Shown piece after piece: positions 5,600 through 12,806 of a stretch of 15,058 nt of DNA. The stretch covers positions 1 through 15,058 of the forward strand of contig DXXH01000066.1 of NCBI GenBank assembly GCA_019416395.1, in the 5' to 3' direction. The first letter of the stretch is position 1. Each line of letters opens with the position of its first letter. The DNA is from Clostridiales bacterium. Lineage in GTDB: Bacteria; Bacillota; Clostridia; Oscillospirales; Acutalibacteraceae. A program made the translations under genes and the position numbers. The notes below the pieces were generated by a model. That model saw nothing but the letters and a program-made list of their open reading frames with translations. It was not told where the DNA came from and ran no database searches.

Positions 5600-6930
5600 A
5601 CACCCCTGTGGCGGATTTCGTAAGGCGCTATGGAGAAAGCGGCATTTCCCGGCTCCACATGCCCGGCCACAAGGGCAAGTCTTTCCTGGGCTGTGAATCC
5701 CTGGACATCACGGAAATCAAAGGGGCGGACGCCCTTTTCGAAGCGGAAGGGATCCTGGCGGAAAGCGAAGCCAACGCCACGGAGCTGTTCGGTTCCCGCC
5801 GCACCTGCTACTCCACGGAAGGCTCCAGCCACGCCCTGCGGGCCATGCTGTATCTGGCCGTGACCAACCGGCCTTCCGGCACCCCGCCCAGGGTGGTGGC
5901 TGCCCGGAACGTCCACCGGGCCTTTGTGTCCGCCGCCGCTTTGCTGGATTTGGAAGTGGAATGGCTTTGGCCGGAAGAATCCCGTTCCCTGTGCGGGTGC
6001 CCCATTTCCCCGGAGCACCTGGAAGCCACTCTTTCCCGGCTGCCCTGTCCCCCGGCGGCGGTATACCTCACTTCCCCAGATTACCTGGGCGGCATGGGGG
6101 AGCTTGCCCAGCTGGCAGCGGTGTGCCACAACCACGGCACATTACTGGCGGTGGACAACGCTCACGGAGCGTACTTACACTTTTTGAGCCCTTCCCTGCA
6201 CCCCCTGGACCTGGGGGCAGATCTATGCTGTGACTCCGCCCACAAGACTTTGCCGGTGCTTACCGGCGGCGCCTATTTGCACATTTCCAAAACCGCTCCG
6301 GCGGCTTTGACAGAAAACTGCAAAACGGCGCTGGCGCTGTTTGGCTCCACCAGCCCTTCCTATCTGACATTGGCTTCCCTGGACCTGTGCAACCTGTATC
6401 TGGCGGAAAACTACCCCGCCCGGCTGGGAGAAACGGTGGCCCGGCTGGACCGGCTCAAAACCCAGCTGGCGGCAGCGGGCTGGCAGGTGGAACCCAGCGA
6501 CCCGCTGCGGCTGACGTTGCGGGCTCCCCAGGGGCGGACCGGAACCGACCTGGCGGAACAGCTGCGCCGTGGGAAGGTGGAGTGCGAGTACGCCGACCAC
6601 GACTTTCTGGTACTGATGGTTACCCCGGAAAATTCCCAGGAAGACCTGGACCGGGTGGAAAAAGTCCTGGGGGAAAATCACGCTCCGCCGGCAAAGGAGT
6701 TTCCGCTGCCCTTGGCGAGAGGCCGGCAGGTGTGTTCCATTCGGCAGGCGCTGTTCTCCCCCCACCAGCTGCTTCCAGCCGGGGAAACCTTGGGGCGTGT
6801 GTGCGGTATTCCCACCGTGGGCTGTCCCCCCGCCATTCCCATTGCGGTAGCGGGGGAAGAAATCACCCCGGAAGCGTTGGAGCTGTTCGCCCGGTACGGG
6901 GTGGAATGGGTAGACGTATTGACAGACTGA
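5596..6930 (+). CDS. PLP-dependent Orn/Lys/Arg decarboxylase-like protein (SpeA-like)
   Basis: 445 aa, fold-type I. The N-terminus holds HMPGHKG (21-27), typical of the Orn/Lys/Arg decarboxylase family. The PLP aspartate is D187 in A-V-D-N-A-H-G and the Schiff-base lysine is K217 in D-S-A-H-K-T-L-P. It is somewhat shorter than the roughly 480-residue SpeA/YaaO type, mainly in the C-terminal domain. The substrate (Arg, Lys, Orn or other) cannot be read. The ATG at 5596 overlaps the scfB stop as ATGA, with AAGGA 9 bases upstream (5582-5586); an in-frame ATG at 5557 lies well inside scfB and is unlikely. The overlap implies translational coupling with the SCIFF maturase. Whether it acts on the peptide pathway or is a housekeeping polyamine gene riding on the promoter is open. 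Confidence 0.9.
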   Translation: MNTPVADFVRRYGESGISRLHMPGHKGKSFLGCESLDITEIKGADALFEAEGILAESEANATELFGSRRTCYSTEGSSHALRAMLYLAVTNRPSGTPPRVVAARNVHRAFVSAAALLDLEVEWLWPEESRSLCGCPISPEHLEATLSRLPCPPAAVYLTSPDYLGGMGELAQLAAVCHNHGTLLAVDNAHGAYLHFLSPSLHPLDLGADLCCDSAHKTLPVLTGGAYLHISKTAPAALTENCKTALALFGSTSPSYLTLASLDLCNLYLAENYPARLGETVARLDRLKTQLAAAGWQVEPSDPLRLTLRAPQGRTGTDLAEQLRRGKVECEYADHDFLVLMVTPENSQEDLDRVEKVLGENHAPPAKEFPLPLARGRQVCSIRQALFSPHQLLPAGETLGRVCGIPTVGCPPAIPIAVAGEEITPEALELFARYGVEWVDVLTD

Positions 6931-6955
6931 CCGGCTTCCACCGGTTTTATACAGC

Positions 6956-6997
6956 AAAAACCTCAGTCACTTGCGGAAACAGTGACTGAGGTTTTTT
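6956..6997. terminator. Strong bidirectional terminator
   Basis: CCTCAGTCACT (6961-6971) and AGTGACTGAGG (6981-6991) form a perfect 11-bp stem with a 9-base loop. An A5 run (6956-6960) precedes it and a T6 run follows. It ends the scfA-scfB-decarboxylase unit and can also end the minus-strand YeiH transcript, whose stop is at 7106. Nothing else is seen in 6998-7105. Confidence 0.92.
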
Positions 6998-7105
6998 ATG
7001 CCTGGACCAGTTTTCCCACCTTGGTCAATGGCCTACCTTGGCGGACCTAGTTGCCTTGAGAGGGTTGATTTTTTCACAGGTTTCTCGGTAGGAGAACGCC
7101 CTGGC

Positions 7106-8134
7106 TTACCAGATGCCCAGCACATGCTGCATGGCCAGGCTGACGCCGGTAATGGCAACCCAGCAGCAGAATCCCAGCAGAATGGGCTTTCCGCCGGTGC
7201 GCACCAATTTGACCAGGTCCGTATTCAGGCCGATGGCTCCCATTGCCATGATGATAAAGAACTTGGACAGCTCCTTGAAGGGCTGGAACACGCCGCTGGG
7301 CACGCCCAGGGTGGTGGCCACTGTGGTGATGACGGAAGCCAGCACAAAGAACAGAATAAAGAAGGGGAATACTTTTTTCAGCGAGAAGGTGCTTTCCCCG
7401 CTGCCGCCTGCCCGCTTGGCTTTGGCGGTGCGCCACAGAGCCAGCACCAGGGTGATGGGGATAATGGCCAGGGTGCGGGTGAGCTTGACAATGGTGGCCT
7501 GGTCCAGGGTATTGGCCCCGGCGTGCATGCCGTCCCAAGCTGAGGCGGCGGCGGTCACCGAGGAAGTGTCGTTGACTGCCGTCCCTGCGAACAGTCCAAA
7601 GCCCTCATTGGACAGGCCCAGCACGCCGCCCAGTGTGGGGAAAATCAGGGCCGCAGCAATATTGAACAGGAAAATCACCGAGATGGACTGGGCGATTTCC
7701 TCATCGTCCGCTTCCACCACCGGAGCGGTAGCCGCAATGGCCGAACCACCGCAAATGGAAGAGCCTACCCCGATCAGGGTGGCGGTATTGCCCGGAATCT
7801 TCATTACCTTCCACAACACAAAGCTGACAATCAAGGACGTGGAAATGGTGGACAGGATAATGGGCAGGGACTGGGCGCCCACCTGGGCGATCTGGGACAG
7901 GTTCAGACCAAAGCCCAATAAAATCACCGCGTATTGAAGAATCTTCTTGGAAGTGAACCCGATCCCCGCCTGGGTCCTCTCCTTTTTCTTGTAAAACAAA
8001 GCGATGGCCATGCCCAACAGAATGGCGAACACGGGACCGCCGATCACCGGAAACGCCTTTCCCAACAGCCAGCAGGGTATGGCCAATCCAAAGCAGAGCG
8101 CCAGGCCAGGACCAGTTTTTTTTACGAATGTCAT
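7106..8134 (-). CDS. YeiH/UPF0324-family putative anion (sulfate/sulfite-linked) transporter
   Basis: 342 aa, about ten membrane segments, the usual size for the family. Diagnostic glycine/serine-rich motifs are [12 protein letters not shown] (near 128-139) and [11 protein letters not shown] (near 203-213). The C-terminal G-L-N-T-D segment followed by a final hydrophobic helix also fits. Members are annotated as putative sulfate exporters; direct transport evidence is thin, and links to sulfite, taurine or other sulfur metabolism have been proposed. GGGGAGAGG on the minus strand ends six bases before the ATG at 8134, which fixes the start. Expression would come from the promoter at 8179-8207 and stop at 6956-6997. 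It is divergent from a LysR gene, as yeiH and yeiE are in enterobacteria, and is presumably controlled by it. Confidence 0.92.
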   Translation of the reverse strand: MTFVKKTGPGLALCFGLAIPCWLLGKAFPVIGGPVFAILLGMAIALFYKKKERTQAGIGFTSKKILQYAVILLGFGLNLSQIAQVGAQSLPIILSTISTSLIVSFVLWKVMKIPGNTATLIGVGSSICGGSAIAATAPVVEADDEEIAQSISVIFLFNIAAALIFPTLGGVLGLSNEGFGLFAGTAVNDTSSVTAAASAWDGMHAGANTLDQATIVKLTRTLAIIPITLVLALWRTAKAKRAGGSGESTFSLKKVFPFFILFFVLASVITTVATTLGVPSGVFQPFKELSKFFIIMAMGAIGLNTDLVKLVRTGGKPILLGFCCWVAITGVSLAMQHVLGIW

Positions 8135-8178
8135 GTGGAACCTCTCCCCTCATTTGGAAATCCTTGGTTTGCTTTTCT

Positions 8179-8207
8179 ACTATACTCCTGTTTTTTCATC
8201 GTGTAAA
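8179..8207 (-). promoter_or_regulatory. Promoter of the YeiH-type gene
   Basis: On the minus strand TTTACA (8207-8202), a 17-base spacer and TATAGT (8184-8179) precede the transporter ATG by about 45 bases. The predicted start point is near 8172. Confidence 0.65.
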
Positions 8208-8236
8208 ATTATCTTTCTTTATTTTTCGATAAAATT
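8205..8236. promoter_or_regulatory. AT-rich dyad, candidate LysR-regulator site
   Basis: TTATC (8209-8213) and GATAA (8228-8232) form an inverted repeat separated by 14 bases, inside the roughly symmetric run AAAATTATC...GATAAAATT. It abuts the -35 box of the divergent transporter promoter and lies just upstream of the LysR gene, where LysR-type regulators usually bind. The match is imperfect and the region is AT-rich, so this is tentative. Confidence 0.3.
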
Positions 8237-8266
8237 CTGTTATGATAGAGGCAGGAGATGATGCAC

Positions 8267-9211
8267 ATGCTGGATCCCCGCGTGGAAACATTTTTAACGG
8301 TCTGTCAAACCATGAATTTTACCAGGGCCGCCGAGCTGCTCCACATCACCCAGCCGGCTGTGTCCCAGCACATTCACACCCTGGAAGAACAATACAACAC
8401 CAAGTTGTTTCACTATGAAAACCGGCAGCTTTCCCTCACCCCCAGCGGCAAACGGTTCCGCCAGGCGGCCGCCACCATGCGCCACGACGCTCTGCGGCTG
8501 AAGGAACTCCTTCCCCTGGACAACCGCCGCCTGTGTTTCGGAGCCACTTTGACCATCGGGGAATACAGCATGGCCGCCCCCCTGCTCCGGCTGCTCAAAG
8601 AGGAACCCGGCGTCCAACTGCGCATGCTCACCGCCAACACCCAGGAGCTGCTTTCCCTGTTGGACCAGGGGGAGATCGATTTCGCCATTGTGGAAGGAAA
8701 TTTCGACCGGCAAGCCTATGAGAGCCTGACCTATGCCACCCAGCGGTTTATTCCCGTAGCATGTCCGGGATACATGTTTTCCGGGCCTGCCGGGGAACTG
8801 GAAGGCTTGCTGGGAGAGCGGCTTCTGGTACGGGAACCTGGCTCGGGTACCCGGAACGTGTTGGAACGGGTGTTGGAAAGCCGGAACCTGACGGTGGAAA
8901 ACTTTTTGCGAGTGACCGAGCTGGGCAGCTTGGACTTGATCAAAGAGCTGGTGATGGCAGGGGCGGGGATTTCTTTCTTTTACGAGCCAGTGGTGCAAAG
9001 GGAGTTAAAATCCGGCTTGCTGGAAGAAATCCCCTTGAGAAACTGGGCAGTCACCCACGACTTCACCTTCCTATGGCAGCGGGGAAGCGTTTTTGGGGAA
9101 GAGTACCGGGAGATTTTCAACCTGCTCAGGCCAGAGTCTTCCCCGGGCGGTGACTTTGAATCCCACTCCACTAAGGTTTCCCCTGGGGAAACCATCCCCG
9201 AAAACAATTGA
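8267..9211 (+). CDS. LysR-family transcriptional regulator (CysL/YeiE-like)
   Basis: 314 aa from the ATG at 8267, which lies 9 bases after AGGAG (8253-8257). The ATG codons at 8258 and 8261 are directly next to or three bases from that site and are less likely. The N-terminal winged helix-turn-helix reads M-N-F-T-R-A-A-E-L-L-H-I-T-Q-P-A-V-S-Q, the classical LysR sequence (about residues 18-40). A two-lobed substrate-binding domain follows (about 85-295), with V-R-E-P-G-S-G-T-R typical of the CysL/CbbR-like branch. It normally acts as a tetramer that needs a co-inducer. It should control the divergent YeiH-type gene and itself; the co-inducer is unknown, and a sulfur compound is plausible from family context only. 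The last 17 or so residues are a polar tail of no clear fold. Confidence 0.93.
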   Translation: MLDPRVETFLTVCQTMNFTRAAELLHITQPAVSQHIHTLEEQYNTKLFHYENRQLSLTPSGKRFRQAAATMRHDALRLKELLPLDNRRLCFGATLTIGEYSMAAPLLRLLKEEPGVQLRMLTANTQELLSLLDQGEIDFAIVEGNFDRQAYESLTYATQRFIPVACPGYMFSGPAGELEGLLGERLLVREPGSGTRNVLERVLESRNLTVENFLRVTELGSLDLIKELVMAGAGISFFYEPVVQRELKSGLLEEIPLRNWAVTHDFTFLWQRGSVFGEEYREIFNLLRPESSPGGDFESHSTKVSPGETIPENN

Positions 9212-9274
9212 TCCCGGAAATTTCCCGGAATCGGGCCAGAAAATCCCGGCAGCATGGCCTGTGGATACTGTTTT

Positions 9275-9301
9275 GCGCTTCACATTTGTGGGGCGCTTTT
9301 T
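9275..9301 (+). terminator. Intrinsic terminator of the LysR gene
   Basis: GCGCTTCAC (9275-9283) pairs with GTGGGGCGC (9288-9296), a 9-bp stem with two G-U pairs and an ATTT loop, followed by T5. It lies 64 bases after the LysR stop. Confidence 0.75.
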
Positions 9302-9349
9302 CGATATCTTTAAAATTTCTTAATTTCCCGCTAATCCCCGGTTTCTGCC

Positions 9350-9378
9350 TTGACCCGGGGAAGGTTCCCCGGTACAAT
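9350..9378 (+). promoter_or_regulatory. Upstream lipoprotein promoter with an 18-bp palindrome filling its spacer
   Basis: TTGACC (9350-9355), 17 bases and TACAAT (9373-9378) make a good sigma-A promoter. The perfect inverted repeat CCGGGGAA-GG-TTCCCCGG runs from 9355 to 9372, filling the spacer from the last base of the -35 to the base before the -10. A dimeric repressor or a MerR-type spacer-bending regulator could bind there; neither is identified. Confidence 0.65.
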
Positions 9379-9410
9379 ACCCCTAGAAAGAGGTTTTTCC
9401 GGGAAAATGC

Positions 9411-9450
9411 CTTAAGCTTTTTTAAGATTCTTTCAGACTTTTTAAGCTCT
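9411..9450 (+). repeat. Four tandem 10-bp repeats, candidate response-regulator binding array
   Basis: Four consecutive 10-mers read CTTAAGCTTT, TTTAAGATTC, TTTCAGACTT and TTTAAGCTCT, with consensus TTTAAGnnnn at one-turn spacing. A further CTTAAG is at 9465-9470. Direct repeats of 10-11 bp are the usual target of OmpR/PhoB-type regulators, and one is encoded 0.8 kb downstream. A TACAAT box at 9481-9486 without a good -35 follows, as expected for an activator-dependent promoter. Confidence 0.55.
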
Positions 9451-9552
9451 CTACCGGGTAGGATCTTAAGAAACGCCTGTTACAATAGGCCCTGTCAACA
9501 GGAGATTCCCACTTCTCCAGGGACAAATTTAACAGGTAAGGACGTGTTTTAC

Positions 9553-10113
9553 ATGACAACTCCCAATTCGAAAAACGCAAAAGTACGCATCGGAGCCCTC
9601 CTGATGGCATTGTTGGTTTCCACCTCTCTTTTGACCGGATGTGGCAACCAAAAGGCCGGCAAGACCGCGGTTCCCAAAACCACCCAAAGCCAAAGCCAAT
9701 CCAAAGACACTAAGAAGAGCACCTCCAGCAAAACTGAATCCAGCAGCAAGACGGAATCTTCCAGCAAGACTGGTTCTTCCAGCAAGGCCGGTTCCTCTAG
9801 CAAGACGGAGTCCAGCATGAAAGATACTTCCAGCAAGGCAGAATCTTCCAGCAAAACCGATTCCTCCAGCAAGACGGAGTCCAGTAAGAAAGATACTTCC
9901 AGCAAGAAGAGCTCGTCCAAAAAGAGCAGCTCTAAAAAGAGCAATTCCAAAAAGAGCAGCTCCAAGAAGAGCAGCTCCAAGAAGAGCGCCTCTAAAAAGA
10001 GCAACTCCAAAAAGAGCGGCTCTAAGAAGAGCACTGCCAAGAAGGGCAGCACCAGCGTGAAAAAGGGCGCCAGCCAAACCGGAAACGGCACGAAGGCTTC
10101 CAAGGGCAAGTAA
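9553..10113 (+). CDS. Ser/Lys-repeat polycationic lipoprotein
   Basis: 186 aa. The ATG at 9553 gives a lipoprotein signal peptide with basic K7-K10-R12, a hydrophobic core at 13-27 and lipobox L27-T-G-C30, so the mature protein should be lipid-anchored outside the membrane. The rest is low complexity with no fold expected. Residues 55-117 are mixed-charge repeats of the type SSSKTE/SSKKD. Residues 118-162 are nine tandem pentapeptides KKS[SNAGT][SA], encoded by nearly regular 15-bp DNA repeats (9904-10038). The tail is also basic and lacks acidic residues. The charge therefore changes from near neutral to strongly positive towards the free end. No family is recognised. Binding to anionic wall polymers, or acting as a spacer or charge sensor for the adjacent two-component system, is inference. 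AAGGA lies 11 bases upstream. Its neighbours have ordinary composition. Confidence 0.88.
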   Translation: MTTPNSKNAKVRIGALLMALLVSTSLLTGCGNQKAGKTAVPKTTQSQSQSKDTKKSTSSKTESSSKTESSSKTGSSSKAGSSSKTESSMKDTSSKAESSSKTDSSSKTESSKKDTSSKKSSSKKSSSKKSNSKKSSSKKSSSKKSASKKSNSKKSGSKKSTAKKGSTSVKKGASQTGNGTKASKGK

Positions 10114-10153
10114 TTCTTTCCTCTTTTCTTGGTACTCTCCCTTCCCCTTTGCT

Positions 10154-10196
10154 AACGCCTTTCCCGTCTGTGCTGCCGCACCCCGCGAAAGGCGTT
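10154..10196 (+). promoter_or_regulatory. Stem-loop between lipoprotein and response-regulator genes
   Basis: AACGCCTTTC (10154-10163) and GAAAGGCGTT (10187-10196) form a perfect 10-bp stem with a 23-base loop. Only TTTCCC follows, so it is a poor terminator. It may lower read-through or protect mRNA ends, setting the ratio of lipoprotein to two-component system. No clear promoter was found between 10114 and 10254. Confidence 0.5.
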
Positions 10197-10254
10197 TCCC
10201 ATGCAAGGCGCCCTTTCCACATTCTGAAACCCTCTTGAAAAAGGAGAGATCTCT

Positions 10255-10986
10255 ATGGAAAAGCAAACTATTTTAATTGTGGAAGACGAGGCGGAAATCC
10301 GGGAAGGGATCCGCATTCTCCTTTCCGGGGAAAATTATTCCATTCTGGAAGCTGCCAACGGCAGCGAAGCCCTGGAAATGATGAACGACCAAATCGATCT
10401 TGTCATTTTGGACATTATGATGCCTGGAATGTCCGGGCTGCGGGTATGTGAGGAAATCCGCAAAACTTCTACCATTCCCATTCTGTTCCTCACCGCCAAA
10501 GCCCAGGAATCCGACAAGCTGATCGGCCTGACGGCTGGCGGGGACGATTACCTGGTCAAGCCCTTTTCCTTCGCCGAGCTGAGCGCCAGAGTGAAAGCTT
10601 TGCTGCGCCGGTACTGCGTCTACCAGGGAAAGGGCCAGCCGGGAACCACCTATGAGAACAACACCCTTTCCTGCTGCGGTGTCACCATCGCCCTGGATCA
10701 TAACCAGGTCTGGGTGGGTGAGGAAGAAAAAGACCTGACCGAAATCGAATACCAAATTCTGCGGCTGCTTATGCGAAAGCCCCAGCAGATCTTCTCCGCC
10801 CAGCGCATCTACGAAAGCATCTGGCAGGAGCCTTATTTTCCCATCTCTAACGGCACGGTCATGGTCCATATCCGGAAACTCCGCTTGAAATTGGAAACCG
10901 ACCCCCAAAACCCCACCTATATCAAAACCATTTGGGGTAAGGGCTACCGGTTTGGCTGGGAGGGCGTGTATGGCTCGAAAAATTAA
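10255..10986 (+). CDS. OmpR/PhoB-type response regulator
   Basis: 243 aa. The receiver domain is at about 4-118: acidic pocket E10-D11, phospho-acceptor D53 in I-L-D-I-M-M-P, T80 and K102 in V-K-P-F. The C-terminal winged helix (about 135-238) has the OmpR-family end, with V-H-I-R-K-L-R-L-K-L and I-W-G-K-G-Y-R-F, similar to VanR-like Gram-positive regulators. AAGGAG (10241-10246) lies 8 bases before the ATG. The kinase gene overlaps its 3' end, so they form one pair. Likely targets in view are the tandem repeats before the lipoprotein gene. Key residues are all present, so it should be phosphorylatable. Confidence 0.95.
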   Translation: MEKQTILIVEDEAEIREGIRILLSGENYSILEAANGSEALEMMNDQIDLVILDIMMPGMSGLRVCEEIRKTSTIPILFLTAKAQESDKLIGLTAGGDDYLVKPFSFAELSARVKALLRRYCVYQGKGQPGTTYENNTLSCCGVTIALDHNQVWVGEEEKDLTEIEYQILRLLMRKPQQIFSAQRIYESIWQEPYFPISNGTVMVHIRKLRLKLETDPQNPTYIKTIWGKGYRFGWEGVYGSKN

Positions 10987-12310
10987 GCGCTACAGCGTCT
11001 CCGCCCAATTTTTTCTCCTGCTGCTGATCTCGGGAACCTGCTGCTGTCTGCTGTTCTTTGGGATCCGGCTGGGGACCAGTTCCCTGCTGACCAAATACCT
11101 GATCGATTCCGACTTTGAACAGCGCACCACGGAGCGGCGGATCACCGACTTTCAGGAATACGTGACAGAAAACCAGCTCACGGTAAACGATACCCAGGCC
11201 ATTTTGGACTGGATCCGGGGAAAACCCCTGATCCTTATGGAGATCTACCGTTCCAACGTGCTGGTCTTTACTTCCTATGCCCCGGGAAACCAGGCTTTGG
11301 AAGAAAACGACGCGGAAGTCCCCTATTATGACTGGGTTTCCTACTATGTGATCCAGTTTGCCGATGGGGACGCTGAGGTGCTGCTGTACTGCGACGATGT
11401 GTTCCGGTACTTCACCTACGCCACCATTGGAAACGTGGTGTTCTGCACCCTGATGTTCCTGCTGATCTTCCTGGCGGGGTGCCAGCGGATCGTCCGGTAT
11501 ATCCGGCAGCTGCGGGGGGAGATCCAGGCGATGGAAGCCGGGGATTTGAACAGCCCCATCACCCTGCGGGGGAACAACGATTTGACGGCGCTGGCGGAAA
11601 GCCTGGACACCATGCGGGTCACCCTGCGGAACCAGCAGGAACAGACTGCCTGGACCTATGCCGCCAATCAGACCTTGATTTCCCAAATGTCCCACGACCT
11701 GCGGACCCCCCTCACCACCCTGCTGCTGTACACGGAGATTCTCCGCTACCACAAATACCAGGACGAGGAGCAGTTTCACAGTTACCTGAACAAGCTGGAC
11801 GCCAAAGCCCAGCAGATCAAGCAGCTGTCTGAAAACATTCTGGAATATTCCCTGGCCTCCCGGGATCACACCATTGAGCTGGAAAGGCCCACCCTGGCCC
11901 GGGAAGTATTCACCCCCTATTTGGAAGAAGCCCTCTTCCATTTGACCCGGTGCGGATTCTCCTGTGAAACAGAGTTCCGGCTGGGAGAATGCCCGGTGGC
12001 TGTCCACAGCCCCTTTCTCCGCAGGATCATCGACAATGTGGTTTCCAACATCACCAAATACGCCAACCCCCACCAGCCTGTCAAAATCCGGGCCTGGGAA
12101 CAGGACGGGCAAATACGGCTGGCCTTTGAAAACACCGTGGATCAGGACGCCCATCAAACGGAAAGTACCGGGATCGGCCTTTCCAGCGTAAAAACCATGA
12201 TGGAAAAAATGCACGGCTCCAGCTGGGTAGAGCAAACCGGCTCCCTTTTCCGGATCACCCTCAGTTTCCCCCAGGAAAAGGGCTCGGATTCCCCTGCCCA
12301 AAACAGCTGA
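10970..12310 (+). CDS. Membrane sensor histidine kinase
   Basis: 446 aa from the ATG at 10970, with GGGAGGG five bases upstream; a TTG at 10952 is in frame but less likely. It overlaps the response-regulator gene by 17 bases. Membrane helices are at about 11-33 and 150-171, with an extracellular sensor of about 115 residues between them. The sensor is rich in acidic residues (for example E111-E112-D114-E116). A HAMP domain follows at about 172-225. The H box S-Q-M-S-H242-D-L-R-T-P carries the phospho-histidine. The N box is near 352-364 (D-N-V-V-S-N-I-T-K-Y-A) and the G2 box is T400-G-I-G-L-S. The G1 box (normally D-x-G-x-G) is not recognisable at 385-395, where E-N-T-V-D-Q-D stands. This occurs in some VanS-like kinases and need not mean inactivity. 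The signal is unknown; the gene context suggests envelope stress. Confidence 0.94.
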   Translation: MARKIKRYSVSAQFFLLLLISGTCCCLLFFGIRLGTSSLLTKYLIDSDFEQRTTERRITDFQEYVTENQLTVNDTQAILDWIRGKPLILMEIYRSNVLVFTSYAPGNQALEENDAEVPYYDWVSYYVIQFADGDAEVLLYCDDVFRYFTYATIGNVVFCTLMFLLIFLAGCQRIVRYIRQLRGEIQAMEAGDLNSPITLRGNNDLTALAESLDTMRVTLRNQQEQTAWTYAANQTLISQMSHDLRTPLTTLLLYTEILRYHKYQDEEQFHSYLNKLDAKAQQIKQLSENILEYSLASRDHTIELERPTLAREVFTPYLEEALFHLTRCGFSCETEFRLGECPVAVHSPFLRRIIDNVVSNITKYANPHQPVKIRAWEQDGQIRLAFENTVDQDAHQTESTGIGLSSVKTMMEKMHGSSWVEQTGSLFRITLSFPQEKGSDSPAQNS

Positions 12311-12374
12311 CCGAGACTCCCCCTTCCCGTGGAACGGAGTCAGCGCCCCCCACGGAGAAAGAAAGGGATCCCCC

Positions 12375-12806
12375 ATGAAAAATGTTTTGGAATATTTAGA
12401 ACACACGGCGGCGGCTTTTCCTCAAAAGACCGGCGTTGAAGATCAAAACGGTTCCCTCACCTTCGCCAAGCTGCTGGAACTCTCCCAGCGGGCCGGCTCC
12501 TCTCTCCCGGAGAACCTGGCCCTGGGCCAGCCTGTAGCCGTCTTTTTGGAAAAGGGAATCCCGGCGCTGACATCTTTTTTCGCCACCGTTTATGGAGGCG
12601 GGTTCTACGCCCTGATGAACCCGTCCCTTCCCCCAGTCAGAATCCGCCAAATGCAAAGCGTGCTCCAGGCGGAATGGGTCATCACCAGCCGGGACCGCTT
12701 AGACGCGGCCCGGCAGTTTTTTCCCGCCGCATCGCTGCTGCTCATTGAGGAGCTTTCTTCCGGAGAAATCCGGCAGGAGCGGCTGGATTTCTCCGGCGTT
12801 CCATGA
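12375..12806 (+). CDS. Amino-acid adenylating enzyme, N-terminal part (split gene)
   Basis: 143 aa, matching the first third of a DltA/NRPS-type AMP-forming ligase. It has an N-terminal helix (V-L-E-Y-L-E-H-T-A), a segment like core motif A1/A2 (L-T-F-A-K-L-L-E-L-S) and G-G-G-F-Y-A-L-M-N-P-S-L-P (near 74-86), where NRPS A2 has K-A-G-A-x-Y-V-P-x-D. It lacks the nucleotide-binding motif, which begins the next frame. The frame ends TGA at 12804-12806, and the ATG of the C-terminal part overlaps as ATGA. Both parts together are 505 aa, the length of intact DltA. It could be a true two-part enzyme, a frameshifted gene or a one-base sequencing error. GAAAGGGA ends six bases before the ATG. It follows the kinase gene by 64 bases that contain no clear promoter or terminator. 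Confidence 0.85.
   Translation: MKNVLEYLEHTAAAFPQKTGVEDQNGSLTFAKLLELSQRAGSSLPENLALGQPVAVFLEKGIPALTSFFATVYGGGFYALMNPSLPPVRIRQMQSVLQAEWVITSRDRLDAARQFFPAASLLLIEELSSGEIRQERLDFSGVP

Larger units (their letters stand above)
9212..9552 (+). other. 341-bp regulatory intergenic region before the lipoprotein gene
   Basis: No gene is supported here. It holds, in order, the LysR-gene terminator, a promoter with a palindrome in its spacer, the tandem TTTAAG-type repeats, a second -10-like TACAAT and a small CCTGT-CA-ACAGG dyad (9491-9502). This is much regulatory structure for a low-complexity lipoprotein. Confidence 0.6.

Noticed and set aside
6998..7105. Possible small gene or RNA between the bidirectional terminator and the transporter
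   Set aside because: No start with a ribosome site, no promoter and no stable hairpin beyond short CCTTGG repeats.
9213..9230. GGAAATTTCC palindrome just after the LysR stop
   Set aside because: Short, inside local CCCGG-rich repeats, and not placed at a promoter; it may be chance.
9904..10038. Regular 15-bp repeats that could suggest a CRISPR or minisatellite
   Set aside because: The unit is 15 bp, in frame, without unique spacers, and encodes KKSxS; it is a coding repeat.
9549..10109. Leucine-rich minus-strand frame with many LLFLE-like repeats opposite the lipoprotein
   Set aside because: It is the reverse complement of the Ser/Lys codon repeats (AAG, AGC), not a real membrane protein.
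10922..12406. Open frame of 494 aa on the minus strand opposite the histidine kinase
   Set aside because: No domain is recognisable, it is rich in Gly, Gln, His and Pro as antisense frames are, and the kinase frame has all expected boxes and a coupled start.
12790..12806. Programmed -1 frameshift joining the two adenylation frames
   Set aside because: No X-XXY-YYZ slippery heptamer precedes the TGA and no stimulating hairpin is evident just after it; stop-start overlap or an indel is simpler.
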